Below, in pieces: positions 8,364 to 17,957 of a DNA stretch of 64,000 nt; position 1 is the stretch's first letter, and each line of letters starts with the position of its first letter. The DNA comes from an unidentified bacterial endosymbiont (GTDB lineage Bacteria; Pseudomonadota; Gammaproteobacteria; Enterobacterales; Enterobacteriaceae): contig NZ_OU963893.1 of NCBI RefSeq assembly GCF_918797525.1, forward strand, positions 2,170,001-2,234,000, read 5' to 3'. The notes beneath the pieces are model-generated. The model saw nothing but the letters and a program-made list of their open reading frames with translations, did no database searches and was not told the DNA's origin. Made by a program: the position numbers and the translations under genes.

Positions 8364-9580
8364 GTTTTCCCGTAGACCAGGTTCGGGCCGATTTCCCGGT
8401 TCTGACCCGTGAAGTAAACGGTCTGCCGCTGGCCTATCTCGACAGTGCGGCCAGCGCGCAAAAACCGAACCCGGTGGTGGATGCTGAAGCCGAATTCTAC
8501 CGCCACGGCTACGCTGCCGTGCATCGCGGTATTCACACGCTGAGCGCAGAGGCAACGCAGCGCATGGAGAACGTGCGCACGCAGGTAGCTACCTTCCTCA
8601 ACGCCCGCTCGCCGGAAGAGCTGGTGTTTGTGCGTGGCACAACGGAAGGGATTAATCTTGTCGCCAATAGCTGGGGCAACGCGCAGGTTCAGGCAGGCGA
8701 CAACATCATCATCACCCAGATGGAGCATCACGCCAATATCGTGCCGTGGCAGATGCTCTGTGAGCGTGTCGGCGCACAGTTGCGGGTGATCCCGTTAAAC
8801 GTCGATGGGACGCTGCAGCTTCAGCTACTCGACACCCTGCTGGATGCGCAAACGCGGCTGGTGGCGGTCACGCAGGTTTCCAACGTGCTGGGCACTGAAA
8901 ACCCGGTGGACGAAATTATCAAAAAGGCCCATCTGGCAGGGGCAAAGGTTCTGATTGATGGTGCTCAGGCGGTGATGCACCATGCTGTCGATGTCCAGGC
9001 GCTGGATTGTGATTTCTACGTTTTCTCCGGGCATAAGCTCTATGGGCCTACCGGTACAGGCATCCTGTATGTGAAAGAGGATATTCTGCAGGCCATGCCG
9101 CCGTGGGAAGGGGGCGGGGCGATGATCGCCAGCGTTAGCCTGTCGCAAGGGTCCACCTACGCGCCCGCGCCGTGGCGTTTCGAGGCGGGTACGCCGAATA
9201 CCGGCGGCATTATTGGTCTGGGGGCGGCCATTTCGTATGTTACGCAACTGGGCCTTGATGCCATTCAGGCCTACGAGCGAGAGCTAATGCACTATGCGCT
9301 GCAGGCGTTGAGCAGTGTCCCGGATCTCATCCTGTACGGCCCGGCCGACAGGCTTGGCGTCATTGCGTTTAATCTTGGCAAACATCACGCCTATGATGTG
9401 GGCAGTTTCCTCGATAACTACGGCGTGGCCGTGCGGACTGGACATCATTGCGCCATGCCGCTGATGGCGTTTTACCAGGTGCCGGCAATGTGCCGCGCGT
9501 CGCTTGTGATATATAACACGACGGAAGAGGTCGACAGGCTGGTGGCGGGGTTAAAACGCATTCACCAGCTGCTGGGCTAA
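8360..9580 (+). CDS. sufS: cysteine desulfurase SufS
   Basis: A group II PLP-dependent cysteine desulfurase of 406 residues, the same length as E. coli SufS. The PLP lysine is Lys226 ([10 protein letters not shown]) and the persulfide cysteine is Cys364 ([11 protein letters not shown]). It removes sulfur from L-cysteine, giving alanine and a protein persulfide that passes to SufE Cys51. The start overlaps the sufD stop by 4 bp. Confidence 0.98.
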   Translation: MSFPVDQVRADFPVLTREVNGLPLAYLDSAASAQKPNPVVDAEAEFYRHGYAAVHRGIHTLSAEATQRMENVRTQVATFLNARSPEELVFVRGTTEGINLVANSWGNAQVQAGDNIIITQMEHHANIVPWQMLCERVGAQLRVIPLNVDGTLQLQLLDTLLDAQTRLVAVTQVSNVLGTENPVDEIIKKAHLAGAKVLIDGAQAVMHHAVDVQALDCDFYVFSGHKLYGPTGTGILYVKEDILQAMPPWEGGGAMIASVSLSQGSTYAPAPWRFEAGTPNTGGIIGLGAAISYVTQLGLDAIQAYERELMHYALQALSSVPDLILYGPADRLGVIAFNLGKHHAYDVGSFLDNYGVAVRTGHHCAMPLMAFYQVPAMCRASLVIYNTTEEVDRLVAGLKRIHQLLG

Positions 9581-9594
9581 CGGAGAGGCGAAAG

Positions 9595-10011
9595 ATGGCA
9601 GAACTGCCGGACAAAGATAAATTGCTGCGTAACTTCGAACGTTGCGCAAACTGGGAAGAAAAGTATCTTTATATCATTGAGCTGGGCCAGCGCTTACCCC
9701 CGCTCAGTGCAGAGGCGCACAGTGCGGAAAACACGATTCAGGGCTGCCAGAGCCAGGTGTGGATCCTGATGCAGCAAACGCCTGACGGTGCGATCGAATT
9801 GCAGGGCGACAGCGATGCCGCCATTGTAAAAGGGCTTATCGCCGTGGTGTTTATTCTCTATCATCGGATGTCGGCGCAGGACATTATTGCTTTTGATGTC
9901 CGTCCGTGGTTTGACAAAATGGCTCTCACCCAACATCTCACCCCCTCCCGCTCTCAGGGGCTGGAAGCGATGATTCGCGCGATCCGCGCCAAAGCCGCAA
10001 TCATTAGCTAG
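9595..10011 (+). CDS. sufE: sulfur acceptor protein SufE
   Basis: The 138-residue protein has the acceptor cysteine Cys51 in [11 protein letters not shown]. SufE takes the persulfide from SufS Cys364, stimulates its activity and delivers sulfur to SufB. GGAGAGGCGAAAG precedes the ATG. It closes the suf operon; ldtE starts 97 bp later with its own leader. Confidence 0.98.
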   Translation: MAELPDKDKLLRNFERCANWEEKYLYIIELGQRLPPLSAEAHSAENTIQGCQSQVWILMQQTPDGAIELQGDSDAAIVKGLIAVVFILYHRMSAQDIIAFDVRPWFDKMALTQHLTPSRSQGLEAMIRAIRAKAAIIS

Positions 10012-10108
10012 ACTTACTGGACAGCATTCATTCTGTTTCGCGAGGTGGATCCCGCCTCGCTGGTTTTTCAGCTTTCTGGCGTCCTGCCAGTGAATAAGGA
10101 ATCTCAGC

Positions 10109-11122
10109 ATGAAGCGCGCGTCTCTAATAACTCTTTTACTTCTTGGTTCGCTCGGTGCCCTTAATTCGGCCTGGGCGGTAGATTATCCGCTTCCGCCTGC
10201 AGGCAGCCGCCTGATTGGGCAAAATCAAACCTATACTGTCCAGGAAGGTGACAATAAACTGCAGGCCATTGCCCGTCGGTTTAATACTGCCGCACAGCTT
10301 ATTCTGGAAACCAATAATACCATTGCGCCGGTTAACCCTGCGCCCGGAACGGTTATCACTATTCCTTCCCAGATGCTGCTGCCGGATACGCCACGGGAAG
10401 GCATCGTGGTAAACCTCGCGGAACTGAGGCTCTATTATTTCCCGCCAGGAGAGAACCGTGTACAGGTCTTCCCGCTCGGAATTGGGCTACTGGGTCTGGA
10501 AACCCCGGTCAGCACCACGCGTGTGAGCCAGAAAATCCCGAATCCGACCTGGACCCCTACAGCGGGCATCAGAGCACGCTCTCTTGAGCAGGGCATTAAA
10601 TTACCGCCGGTTGTACCTGCCGGGCCAAATAACCCGTTAGGACGCTTTGCGCTGCGTTTAGGCATAGGTAACGGAGAATATCTTATTCACGGCACCAGTG
10701 CGCCTGACAGCGTAGGGTTGCGGGTCAGCTCGGGCTGTATGCGCATGAATGCGCCGGATATCAAAGCGCTCTTCGAGCAGGTGCGTGTCGGTACGCGGGT
10801 ACAGATTATTAATGAACCGGTGAAGTTCGCCGTCGAACCTGATGGCAAGCGTTATATTGAAGTGCATCGCCCGCTGGCGCAGGTAGAAGGTGAAAATCCT
10901 CAGGTTACGCCCATCACGCATTCCGCCGGGTTCGCGGCCTTTGTCGCTGAGTCAGAGAGTGATAAAGCGCTCATCAACAGAGCCTTGTCCCGTCGTGCGG
11001 GGATCCCGGTCGCAGTCACTGCGGGTAACGGCCCGTCAGCCAGCAATGGCGTGTTGTCGGTGCAGAACAGCCGGATATCAGCGGGCATAGCCGAGGGTGA
11101 AGGGGAGAGGGTAACGCAGTAG
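10109..11122 (+). CDS. ldtE: L,D-transpeptidase LdtE (YnhG)
   Basis: A periplasmic enzyme of 337 residues (E. coli 334). A signal peptide (about 1-23, ending NSAWA) is followed by a LysM domain (about 40-88) and a YkuD catalytic domain (about 97-232) with His194 and catalytic Cys210 in SSGCMRMN. LdtE makes 3-3 (DAP-DAP) crosslinks in peptidoglycan. The C-terminal 100 residues are low in conserved motifs. It lies next to lpp, whose product is attached to peptidoglycan by related Ldt enzymes, as in E. coli. Confidence 0.95.
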   Translation: MKRASLITLLLLGSLGALNSAWAVDYPLPPAGSRLIGQNQTYTVQEGDNKLQAIARRFNTAAQLILETNNTIAPVNPAPGTVITIPSQMLLPDTPREGIVVNLAELRLYYFPPGENRVQVFPLGIGLLGLETPVSTTRVSQKIPNPTWTPTAGIRARSLEQGIKLPPVVPAGPNNPLGRFALRLGIGNGEYLIHGTSAPDSVGLRVSSGCMRMNAPDIKALFEQVRVGTRVQIINEPVKFAVEPDGKRYIEVHRPLAQVEGENPQVTPITHSAGFAAFVAESESDKALINRALSRRAGIPVAVTAGNGPSASNGVLSVQNSRISAGIAEGEGERVTQ

Positions 11123-11140
11123 CGGTGTTACGCAGACAAA

Positions 11141-11167
11141 AAAATGGCGCACTGTGTGCGCCATTTT
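11141..11167. terminator. bidirectional terminator between ldtE and lpp
   Basis: AAAATGGCGCAC and GTGCGCCATTTT form a perfect 12-bp stem around TGT. A-run and T-run on both sides let it serve convergent ldtE and lpp. Confidence 0.9.
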
Positions 11168-11181
11168 ATTAACAGGTACTA

Positions 11182-11430
<249 letters not shown>

Positions 11431-11463
11431 CTAGATTGAGTTAATCTCCATGTAGCGTTACAA

Positions 11464-11492
11464 GTATTACACAAAGTTTTTTAGGTTGAGAA
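11464..11492 (-). promoter_or_regulatory. lpp promoter
   Basis: On the reverse strand TTCTCA (-35) and TAATAC (-10) are separated by 17 bp, in an AT-rich context that matches the strong E. coli lpp promoter and leader closely. RBS GAGGGTATTAATA precedes the ATG. The rest of the gap to pykF (11493-11673) is AT-rich without a gene. Confidence 0.85.
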
Positions 11493-11678
11493 TATTTTTT
11501 TGTTGGGAATACGCCTATTTTTGATCGTTCGCTCAAAGAAGCAACGAATTCGGGGTTTTTATTGAAAAAGCTCTGTAAAAAAAGGCATTTTTCATCGGAT
11601 TCATCTTAGATTAATCGCGATTAAATAGAAAAACTCGATTTGCTTTTTGAATTGTATTGGTTAAAGCGGGAAATAAAA

Positions 11679-11700
11679 AAAGCGCCCCGCAGGACGCTTC
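11679..11700 (-). terminator. terminator of pykF
   Basis: The reverse strand reads a GC-rich imperfect hairpin (AAGCGTCC, then GGGGCGCTT) followed by a 7-T tract, 30 nt after the pykF stop. Confidence 0.75.
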
Positions 11701-11729
11701 TTTAACAAAAATAATTCGCGTGGGAATTA

Positions 11730-13151
11730 TTACAGCACGTGAACAGATGCGGTGTTAGTTGTACCAGACGGAACCAGCGCACCGGAAACCATCACTACAA
11801 CGTCGCCTTTCTGTGCCAGACCACGGTCAACGAGCTGCAGAGCCACGTCTTTACCCAGACGATAGAAATCATCGGTAGAGGCAATCTCTTTTACCAGATG
11901 AGGCACAACGCCTTTACTCAGCACCAGCTGACGCGCCGTGGTTTCGTTGGTGGTCAGTGCCAGGATAGTCGCATCCGGGAAGTATTTGCGGATTGCACGT
12001 GCGGATTTACCGCCCTGGGTCGCCACCACGATCAGCGGCGCTTCCAGCTTCTCAGCCGTTTCCACTGCACCACGGCACACGGCTTCGGTGATGCGCAGTT
12101 TACGGCTGTCGTTGTTGTAGTCCAGACGGCTGGTCATCACGCGGTCGGTACGCTCACAGATGGTGGCCATAATAGAAACGGCTTCCAGCGGATATTTACC
12201 CTTCGCGGATTCACCAGACAGCATCACCGCATCGGTACCGTCGAGGATGGCATTTGCCACGTCGCCCGCTTCAGCGCGGGTAGGGCGTGGGTTTTTGATC
12301 ATGGAGTCCAGCATCTGCGTCGCGGTGATAACCACTTTACGCGCGCGAACACATTTCTCGATCATCATCTTCTGCGCGAAGATAACTTCTTCAACCGGGA
12401 TTTCAACGCCCAGATCGCCACGTGCCACCATGATGCCGTCAGACGCTTCGAGGATTTCGTCGAAGTTATTCAGGCCTTCCTGGTTTTCGATTTTGGAGAT
12501 GATCTGGATCTTTTCGCCGCCGTGGGCTTTCAGGTGCTCGCGGATTTCAACCACGTCGGAACGTTTACGGATGAAGGATGCCGCAACGAAGTCAACGCCT
12601 TGTTCGCAGCCGAAGATCAGGTCTTGTTTATCTTTTTCCGCAAGCGCCGGCAGTGCGATGGAGACGCCCGGCAGGTTAACGCCTTTGTTCTCACCCAGGT
12701 CACCGTTGTTCAGCACTTTACACACTACGTTTTTGCCTTCAATGGCGGTCACTTCCATGCCGATCAGACCATCGTCCACCAGAACGGTGTTGCCAACGGA
12801 CAGATCGCTGGTGAAACCTTCGTAGGTGACCGCTACGATTTCGTTGTTACCGACAACCGTTTTATCGGTGGTGAAGGTGAAGGTTTGGCCCGCTTTCAGC
12901 GAAACGTCGCTACCGCCTTCCAGTTTGATGGTACGGATCTCAGGCCCTTTGGTATCAAGCAGGATGGCTGCTTTCTTACCGGTCTTGCTCATGACGTTGC
13001 GCAAGTTCTGGATACGCTGACCGTGTTCTGCGTAGTCACCGTGAGAGAAGTTCAGACGCATAACGTTCATGCCGGCGTCCAGCATTTTGGTCAGCATCTC
13101 TTCGGATTCGGTTTTCGGGCCGATGGTGCAAACAATTTTCGTCTTTTTCAT
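11730..13151 (-). CDS. pykF: pyruvate kinase I (fructose-1,6-bisphosphate activated)
   Basis: ATG 13151 ([20 protein letters not shown]) matches the E. coli PykF start. The 473-residue enzyme converts phosphoenolpyruvate and ADP to pyruvate and ATP, the last step of glycolysis. Visible signatures are [11 protein letters not shown], the active-site [16 protein letters not shown] and [10 protein letters not shown]. It is three residues longer than E. coli because of a short insertion near residue 445 ([12 protein letters not shown]). A Cra-type operator lies about 200 bp upstream, as expected for a glycolytic gene repressed by Cra. Confidence 0.98.
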   Translation of the reverse strand: MKKTKIVCTIGPKTESEEMLTKMLDAGMNVMRLNFSHGDYAEHGQRIQNLRNVMSKTGKKAAILLDTKGPEIRTIKLEGGSDVSLKAGQTFTFTTDKTVVGNNEIVAVTYEGFTSDLSVGNTVLVDDGLIGMEVTAIEGKNVVCKVLNNGDLGENKGVNLPGVSIALPALAEKDKQDLIFGCEQGVDFVAASFIRKRSDVVEIREHLKAHGGEKIQIISKIENQEGLNNFDEILEASDGIMVARGDLGVEIPVEEVIFAQKMMIEKCVRARKVVITATQMLDSMIKNPRPTRAEAGDVANAILDGTDAVMLSGESAKGKYPLEAVSIMATICERTDRVMTSRLDYNNDSRKLRITEAVCRGAVETAEKLEAPLIVVATQGGKSARAIRKYFPDATILALTTNETTARQLVLSKGVVPHLVKEIASTDDFYRLGKDVALQLVDRGLAQKGDVVVMVSGALVPSGTTNTASVHVL

Positions 13152-13355
13152 GACAGTCTTAGTCTTTAAGTTGGGAAGGATATGGAAATCTCGCTCCGGG
13201 GGCGCATCGCCGCAGAGCCAAACCTGTATTGCAAAAGAGTATATGACACGCACTAAGGATAGGAGACATCAAATGAGCGTGCAGAAGAAAGTGTGCCTGA
13301 ATGTCAGCCCAACGGAGGAGAGGAAAAGTGGTACGTTGTTTTTTGTCTTCCAAGC

Positions 13356-13369
13356 GCTGAAACCATTCA
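13356..13369. promoter_or_regulatory. Cra (FruR) operator upstream of pykF
   Basis: GCTGAAACCATTCA on the plus strand fits the Cra consensus RSTGAAWCSNTHHW at every position. It lies about 205 bp before the pykF ATG. In E. coli Cra represses pykF and is released by fructose phosphates. Confidence 0.7.
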
Positions 13370-13494
13370 CCAGGGATTTGGGGCGCATTATACGCCGATT
13401 TTCACCTAAAAGGAAAATGAAAACAGCGTTTCAAAAATAATCTGTGCAGTTTCACATAATATTGTTATCAAGGCGTTAAGGCTTGTCGACAACT

Positions 13495-13680
13495 TTAGCC
13501 GACACACGAGGCGTCTGCCGCACGTTGCTCGTTTTCCTGGGTCTGGACGCGGTCGGCAAGTGGGTCGTTACTCTCTTCGATACCCACTGAAAGGCGGATT
13601 AACTGCACAACATTGCCCTTTGCCGGACATTGCGCAATCGCCTTTAAGTCCACGAGTTTAAGCAGCGAATTTATAGGGGT
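13495..13680 (-). pseudogene. internally deleted remnant of a Cys/Met-metabolism PLP enzyme
   Basis: Reverse-strand translation gives a block like the middle of cystathionine gamma-synthase/lyase family enzymes (TPINSLLKLVDLKAIAQ, compare the family pattern NPLLKLVDLKAIA before the PLP-lysine region), fused directly to the family C-terminus (QLIRLSVGIEESNDPLADRV) and a TAA stop at 13495-13497. The PLP lysine region is absent, so at least 150 residues are deleted. A stop lies just upstream (13681-13683). It sits beside metN and metQ relics. The family call rests on motif memory and is moderately sure; the exact enzyme cannot be told. Confidence 0.65.
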
Positions 13681-13910
13681 TTAAGGCATTATTCAGCGCC
13701 GCTTTGCAGGTGAAGGATTACGGCTTATGCGCCTTGCAGATAATCATTGCTGAAATGCCGCTTTTCCCATTGACCCCGGCTCGCCGTGTCTTATTTCGGG
13801 CCGTTATAAGAAATTCCAATTTGGTCATTTAAAAGCGGATAACGGCTGTTTACTCACTTTTGGACATCCATACTGCTTAACCGCTCTATGCGGCCGGATT
13901 GCGAAAAACA

Positions 13911-14069
13911 ATGATAGTACTTAGCAATATTTCAAAGGTTTTTGACAACGGAAAGGTGGCGCTCACGGCTGCTGATAACGTCAACCTGACGATTGAACAG
14001 GGGCAGATTTACGGCATCATCGGTTACAGCGGCGCGGGTAAAAGTACCCTAAAAAATATAAATCACTGA
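13911..14069 (+). pseudogene. truncated methionine ABC transporter ATPase (metN-like 5' fragment)
   Basis: ATG 13911 opens a 52-codon frame, [18 protein letters not shown] onward, with the MetN-type N-terminus and Walker [10 protein letters not shown]. It breaks off right after Walker A (about 14050) and ends at a TGA in foreign sequence. MetN ATPases have about 340 residues, so over 85% is lost. The next sequence is a metQ-like 3' end, so one deletion removed the rest of metN, all of the permease gene and the start of metQ. Confidence 0.8.
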
Positions 14070-14509
14070 AAGATCTGCCGGAAGCCGGCAAAATTATTAT
14101 GCGTGATGCCGTTTCCGAAGAGGGACGTAGTCTCTCCATCTTCGAAAAAGAGGGAGTGATCAAGCTCAAGCCGGGCATCGACAAAGTGACCGCGCGTATC
14201 AGCGATATCATAGAGAACCCGAAAAAACTGCAGTTTACGCCTAACGTAGAAGCCTCACTGTTGCCGCAAATGTACAACAACGACGAAGGGGCGGCGGTGG
14301 TGATCAACGCTAACTACGCGATTGATGCGGGTCTCGACCCGATAGCCGTGGAGAGCGGTGAAAACAACCCGTACGCCAACATCATTACCGTGCAGCGCGG
14401 TGACGAGAAGAAAGATATTGTTGCGCTGGTTGACGTGCTGCACTCAAAAGAGTTTCAGGAGTGGATCCGTACCAGGTATAAAGGCGCTGTGATTCCGGTG
14501 AATAACTGA
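14051..14509 (+). pseudogene. 3' remnant of a MetQ/NlpA-family substrate-binding lipoprotein gene
   Basis: From about 14051 the frame reads [17 protein letters not shown], then EEGRSL, VIKLKPGI and DIIENPKKLQF, ending IRTRYKGAVIPVNN at the stop 14507-14509. The pattern fits the C-terminal two thirds of MetQ/NlpA methionine-binding lipoproteins. Signal peptide, lipobox and N-terminal lobe are missing, and it lies in a different frame from the metN fragment before it. An internal ATG at 14099 could open a 136-codon frame, but the product could not work as a binding protein. A strong terminator follows. Confidence 0.8.
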
Positions 14510-14528
14510 TTACGGGATCCACAGATAC

Positions 14529-14561
14529 AGCCCGGTGCGTTTCTCGCCGGGCTTCTTTTTT
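14529..14561 (+). terminator. terminator after the metQ remnant
   Basis: AGCCCGG (14529-14535) pairs with CCGGGCT (14547-14553), followed by TCTTTTTT. It looks like the intact terminator of the lost transporter operon. Confidence 0.85.
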
Positions 14562-14617
14562 GTATCCAGCCCGCGGATCCATTAAGCTGATTTCTTTCGG
14601 GCAATGGAGTGATGGCA

Positions 14618-14827
14618 ATGGGCAATGTGAGCAAAGATGATGCGCTGTATCAGGAGATGTGCCGGGTGGTTGGCAAGGTCGTGCTTGAGATGCGTGATTT
14701 AGGGCAGGAGCCGAAGCATATTGTGATTGCCGGTGTGCTCCGTACCGCGTTGGCCAACCAGCGCGTCAAACGCAGCGAGCTCACCACTCGGGCGATGGAA
14801 ACGGTGGTCGATGCGCTGGCCGGATGA
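14618..14827 (+). CDS. fumD: small fumarase FumD (YdhZ)
   Basis: The 69-residue protein from ATG 14618 is nearly identical to E. coli FumD over MCRVVGKVVLEMRDLGQEP and HIVIAGVLRTALAN. GGAG at 14605-14608 is better spaced for this ATG than for candidates 6-9 nt upstream. FumD has reported in vitro fumarase activity in E. coli; its physiological role is unclear. In E. coli it is next to pykF; here the metNQ and PLP relics separate them. Confidence 0.92.
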   Translation: MGNVSKDDALYQEMCRVVGKVVLEMRDLGQEPKHIVIAGVLRTALANQRVKRSELTTRAMETVVDALAG

Positions 14828-15024
14828 TCCCCCCGCGTTTCGCCTGTTGCTCAGAACGGTATAAAAAGCGTCACCCTGAACTGCGCCGCAGGCGGGAAAT
14901 CTACTGGAATGAGCTGTGCGTTGTCGCTGTAAAGAGAGGTTGAGCGGAAAAGTACGCAGGGAAAATCTCGGTTAACGAAAGCCGTTTTGTTACCTATATC
15001 TCCTTTCAATTTTAGGAGATAACG

Positions 15025-16431
15025 ATGAAACGGACCACATTAACCACGGCGCTTTCAGCCCCTGTATTGCTGTTAGCAATGCAGGCGGCTCATGCCGGAC
15101 CTCAGGCCCACGTTGTGTGCGGCTATTCTCACACCCTTGGCGATGACGCCATTATGATGTTCGGCAGGCCTAACGAAGCCATGCTGCACGATTTCTTCGG
15201 TAATACGCACACCGATGCCAGCTCGACCCGGGAGACATTGCGTGAGCAAGAAGAGACCACTTGCGATAACAAAGCGGACGGTTCCGCTTACTGGGCGCCG
15301 TCAATGCGTTTGCCTGACGGTACGGTGGTAACACCGGCGTATCAGAAAACCTACTACCAGGCGTCTAATGTAGAAACCTGGCCGCTGCAGCCGTTCCCCG
15401 CCGGGCTGTCTCTGCTGGCGGGCGATCACCACGGAGCGGCACCTAACCCCCACATCACGTTCTTATGCGCCAACGGCAAAGGTTACACCACCAAAACGGG
15501 TGAAGTTTGCGGATTACGTAAGGGGGGAGATGCCGTGCAGTTTAATATCGGCATTCAGTTCCCGAACTGTTGGGACGGCGTCAATCTTAAACCTTCTCAT
15601 GGCGTCGCCAACGCAGCCTACGATACCAAAGGACAGTGCCCGACGGCGTTCCCGGTAAAAATTCCGACCGTGAACATGAACATTGCCTACGTGCTTCCTT
15701 CAATTACCTCTCTGGATACCAGCAAGGTACAGCTCTCGCTCGATCCCATTATGCATGGCGATACGCGTGAGGAGCTGTGGGGAAGCCTGTATACCGCACA
15801 CGCTGATTTCATGAATGGCTGGACGGAAGACGCGGCGCGGTTTATGACCGAACTGTGCATGAACCGCGGAATGGACTGTGGAACCACCGTCCCTTACGGC
15901 TACTCGAAAGCTGAGGCGAACGTCGTGTTAAGCAGCCTGCAGCCTGAAACCTCCCAGCCCGATCCACAGGTTTTGCTGGTGCAGGATAACTGGCAAAATG
16001 GCGGAAGAACGAAAAACAGTGAAACCCTGTCACTGGTGAAATTCACCATCCCGGCGCTGCCAGCAGGGCAGGATCCGTCGCTGTTTAAATACCGCGTGCG
16101 CATCTATGGCGGAAAAGTGGAGACAGATGGCGCAGATCAAATCTTCTTCTACCCGACCAACAACAACTGGGATCCGTCCAGCGTCTCCTGGGCCACGCGT
16201 CCGGCGTGCAATTATAACTCGGATGCCGTGCTGTATCTCAACCACTCCCGTGAGTACCGAATGGTGGACGTAGACAAAGCGGTGCGCAAGGCGCTGGCGG
16301 AAGGAAAAACCGAGATTTCGTGGTATATCGGTGGCGATCGCCAGGGCAATCACTATCAGTTTGAACCAGCGGGATCGGAGCAAAGCCTGGTTCTGATGTT
16401 AAGCGGATTTAAAACCACGCCAGAAATCTGA
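15025..16431 (+). CDS. secreted DUF1996-domain protein
   Basis: The 468-residue protein has a clear Sec signal (about 1-24, ending AAHA). Residues about 30-245 carry DUF1996 signatures: CGYSHTLGDDAIMMFGRP, HDFFGNTHTDASST, ADGSAYWAPSM, FPAGLSLLAGD, FPNCWDGVNL and YDTKGQCPTAFPVKIP. A second domain (about 310-460) looks beta-rich (VLLVQDNWQNGG ... FKYRVRIYGG) and may be a carbohydrate-binding-like module, which is a guess. DUF1996 is common in fungi and actinobacteria and its function is unknown. RBS TAGGAGATAACG supports the start. It is not in the E. coli K-12 order at this site. Confidence 0.85.
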   Translation: MKRTTLTTALSAPVLLLAMQAAHAGPQAHVVCGYSHTLGDDAIMMFGRPNEAMLHDFFGNTHTDASSTRETLREQEETTCDNKADGSAYWAPSMRLPDGTVVTPAYQKTYYQASNVETWPLQPFPAGLSLLAGDHHGAAPNPHITFLCANGKGYTTKTGEVCGLRKGGDAVQFNIGIQFPNCWDGVNLKPSHGVANAAYDTKGQCPTAFPVKIPTVNMNIAYVLPSITSLDTSKVQLSLDPIMHGDTREELWGSLYTAHADFMNGWTEDAARFMTELCMNRGMDCGTTVPYGYSKAEANVVLSSLQPETSQPDPQVLLVQDNWQNGGRTKNSETLSLVKFTIPALPAGQDPSLFKYRVRIYGGKVETDGADQIFFYPTNNNWDPSSVSWATRPACNYNSDAVLYLNHSREYRMVDVDKAVRKALAEGKTEISWYIGGDRQGNHYQFEPAGSEQSLVLMLSGFKTTPEI

Positions 16432-16454
16432 TGATACTACTGAGACGTAAAAAA

Positions 16455-16475
16455 AGCACCGGGTTGTCCGGTGCT
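16455..16475. terminator. hairpin terminator between the DUF1996 gene and the small acidic gene
   Basis: AGCACCGG and CCGGTGCT form a perfect 8-bp stem around GTTGT. The A-run on its plus-strand left flank gives a U-run for the minus-strand gene ending at 16481. Confidence 0.85.
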
Positions 16476-16480
16476 TGCAC

Positions 16481-16621
16481 TTAAATCTTGCAGGCGTCGC
16501 CGCAGTCATCATCGGCAATTATCGCCTGCGCTTTTTGATCCGCGTCGTCCAGACGTTGCGCATTACGCTCTTCGGCTTCATCCAGCCCGTTAAAGACTAA
16601 GTTATCGAGATCAATTTCCAT
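16481..16621 (-). CDS. small acidic protein of unknown function (46 residues)
   Basis: ATG 16621 is preceded by GCAGGTGCAAC, a reasonable RBS, and the frame ends 6 nt before a strong terminator. The product MEIDLDNLVFNGLDEAEE... is very acidic, predicted largely helical, and ends DDDCGDACKI with two cysteines. I do not recognise the family. A dedicated RBS and terminator argue for a real gene. The same frame runs upstream to 16798, but those codons lie before the RBS and look non-coding. Confidence 0.6.
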   Translation of the reverse strand: MEIDLDNLVFNGLDEAEERNAQRLDDADQKAQAIIADDDCGDACKI

Positions 16622-17103
16622 GTTGCACCTGCTTGTTCGGTTTTTGATACGAGCAGAGTATAGGGCAAAAAACCTCGGTAATGTACCTCGCAGCACAGAA
16701 GGTGAAGCGCCGCAAGCAACGCAAACATAGCGATCCACCCCATACCAGTGGCATGATGTCAGTGCATTATTTGCAGATGCTCTGGCTACAGCAGGCAAAG
16801 AGATTTTGCGCCGAGATAATCCCGCTAAAAATACCGGGGCTTTTAATGCATCGTTTGAATTTCGCTTAACAGGATCGTGTTATTTGCGAAATTCTGTGTA
16901 GTGGATCGACTTAGTGATTTGGTGCGTCGCGGCGCTCAATCTCCATGCCTCAGACTGGAAGCCCTTGTCAAATCTGGATTTCCTCCCGTTCATTCCCGTG
17001 GAATCTCACGTACTTCCGGAAATATCTTCTGGATCAATGTAGTTGAGTCTATTCAGAAGAATAATCCCTGCCATACTCAGTGATTTACCGCTGAGGAACG
17101 CGC
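16622..17103. other. 482-bp gap without a recognised gene
   Basis: Short open frames on the plus strand (16681-16869 and 16877-17083) lack RBS and recognisable sequence. The right end carries GAGGAACGCGC, the RBS of the gene at 17104. I see no hairpin with a T-run and no known repeat. Confidence 0.5.
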
Positions 17104-17886
17104 ATGGCGATACTCTGTAAAACCTGTGGCACATCTTATGACCTGCAACCGGACCGCTGTCCCGTTTGCGAGGACGAACGACAATATGTCCCGAAAGAGG
17201 GGCAGACGTGGGTAGACTTCGCCACCCTGATCGCTTCCCACACCAATAAATGGCAGCAAATGGAGCCTCAGTTGCTCAGTATCCAGACCGTCCCTGCTTT
17301 TGGCATCAACCAGCGGGCGCTGCTTTTGCGGACCCCGCAGGGAAATATTCTGTGGGACTGCATTGCCAGCCTTGACCCGGCAACGCAAATGCTGCTGACG
17401 GCGCTCGGTGGCATCAGCGCGATCGCGATTTCTCATCCTCATTATTACACCACTATGCAGGACTGGGCGCAGACATTCGATGCGCCGATTTACCTGCATG
17501 CCAGCGACCGGGAGTGGGTCATGCGCGAAAGCGAGGCAATCCGCTTCTGGGAGGGGGACGCCCTTGACATTATGCCGGACGTGACGCTGCTACGGCTGGG
17601 CGGGCATTTTGCCGGGGGAACGGTGTTGCACTGGCAAGCAGGCCAGGGCGTGTTGCTGGCGGGGGATATTTTGCAGGTGACGCCGGGCAAAGACGCTGTT
17701 TCGTTCATGTGGAGCTATCCTAATATGCTGCCGCTACCCGCAAGCATTGTTGAACAGATTACCGGTCATTTGCAGGGCAAACCGTTTGAACGGCTGTACG
17801 GGGCATTCGAAGGGCAGGACGTAGAGGCGAAAGCGGATGAGATTGTGCAGCGGTCTGGCGAGAAATATATTGCTTGTCTGAAGTAA
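17104..17886 (+). CDS. metallo-beta-lactamase-fold protein with N-terminal zinc ribbon
   Basis: 260 residues. The N-terminus (5-25) has two CxxC pairs (CKTCGTSYDL, CPVCEDE) typical of a rubredoxin-like zinc ribbon. The rest resembles MBL-fold hydrolases: SHPHYYTTMQDW is in the place of the HxHxDH motif but lacks the usual residues, GGHFAGGTVLHW could supply a metal His, and LLAGDILQV the bridging Asp. Metal binding may therefore be altered. The substrate is unknown. The RBS is GAGGAA. The carbonic anhydrase gene follows after 71 bp in the same direction. Confidence 0.8.
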   Translation: MAILCKTCGTSYDLQPDRCPVCEDERQYVPKEGQTWVDFATLIASHTNKWQQMEPQLLSIQTVPAFGINQRALLLRTPQGNILWDCIASLDPATQMLLTALGGISAIAISHPHYYTTMQDWAQTFDAPIYLHASDREWVMRESEAIRFWEGDALDIMPDVTLLRLGGHFAGGTVLHWQAGQGVLLAGDILQVTPGKDAVSFMWSYPNMLPLPASIVEQITGHLQGKPFERLYGAFEGQDVEAKADEIVQRSGEKYIACLK

Positions 17887-17910
17887 AGCACGATGGGTAA
17901 ACTCCGGGAG

Positions 17911-17926
17911 TGTGATCGCGATCATG
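17911..17926 (+). promoter_or_regulatory. CRP/FNR-like site before the carbonic anhydrase gene
   Basis: TGTGATCGCGATCATG matches 8 of 10 conserved CRP positions (TGTGA-N6-TCACA) and lies 32 bp before the ATG at 17958. Motif only. Confidence 0.35.
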
Positions 17927-17957
17927 CCTACACTAAACAGATAAAAGAGAAATCGTT

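Noticed and set aside
11739..13169. 476-codon open frame on the plus strand opposite pykF
   Set aside because: It is the antisense of a near-certain pyruvate kinase gene; its translation is rich in His, Gln and Phe in the manner of reverse-strand shadows of high-GC codons and resembles nothing.
16877..17083. 68-codon plus-strand frame in the gap before the MBL-fold gene
   Set aside because: No RBS, no recognisable sequence, and two other frames in the same stretch look equally open.
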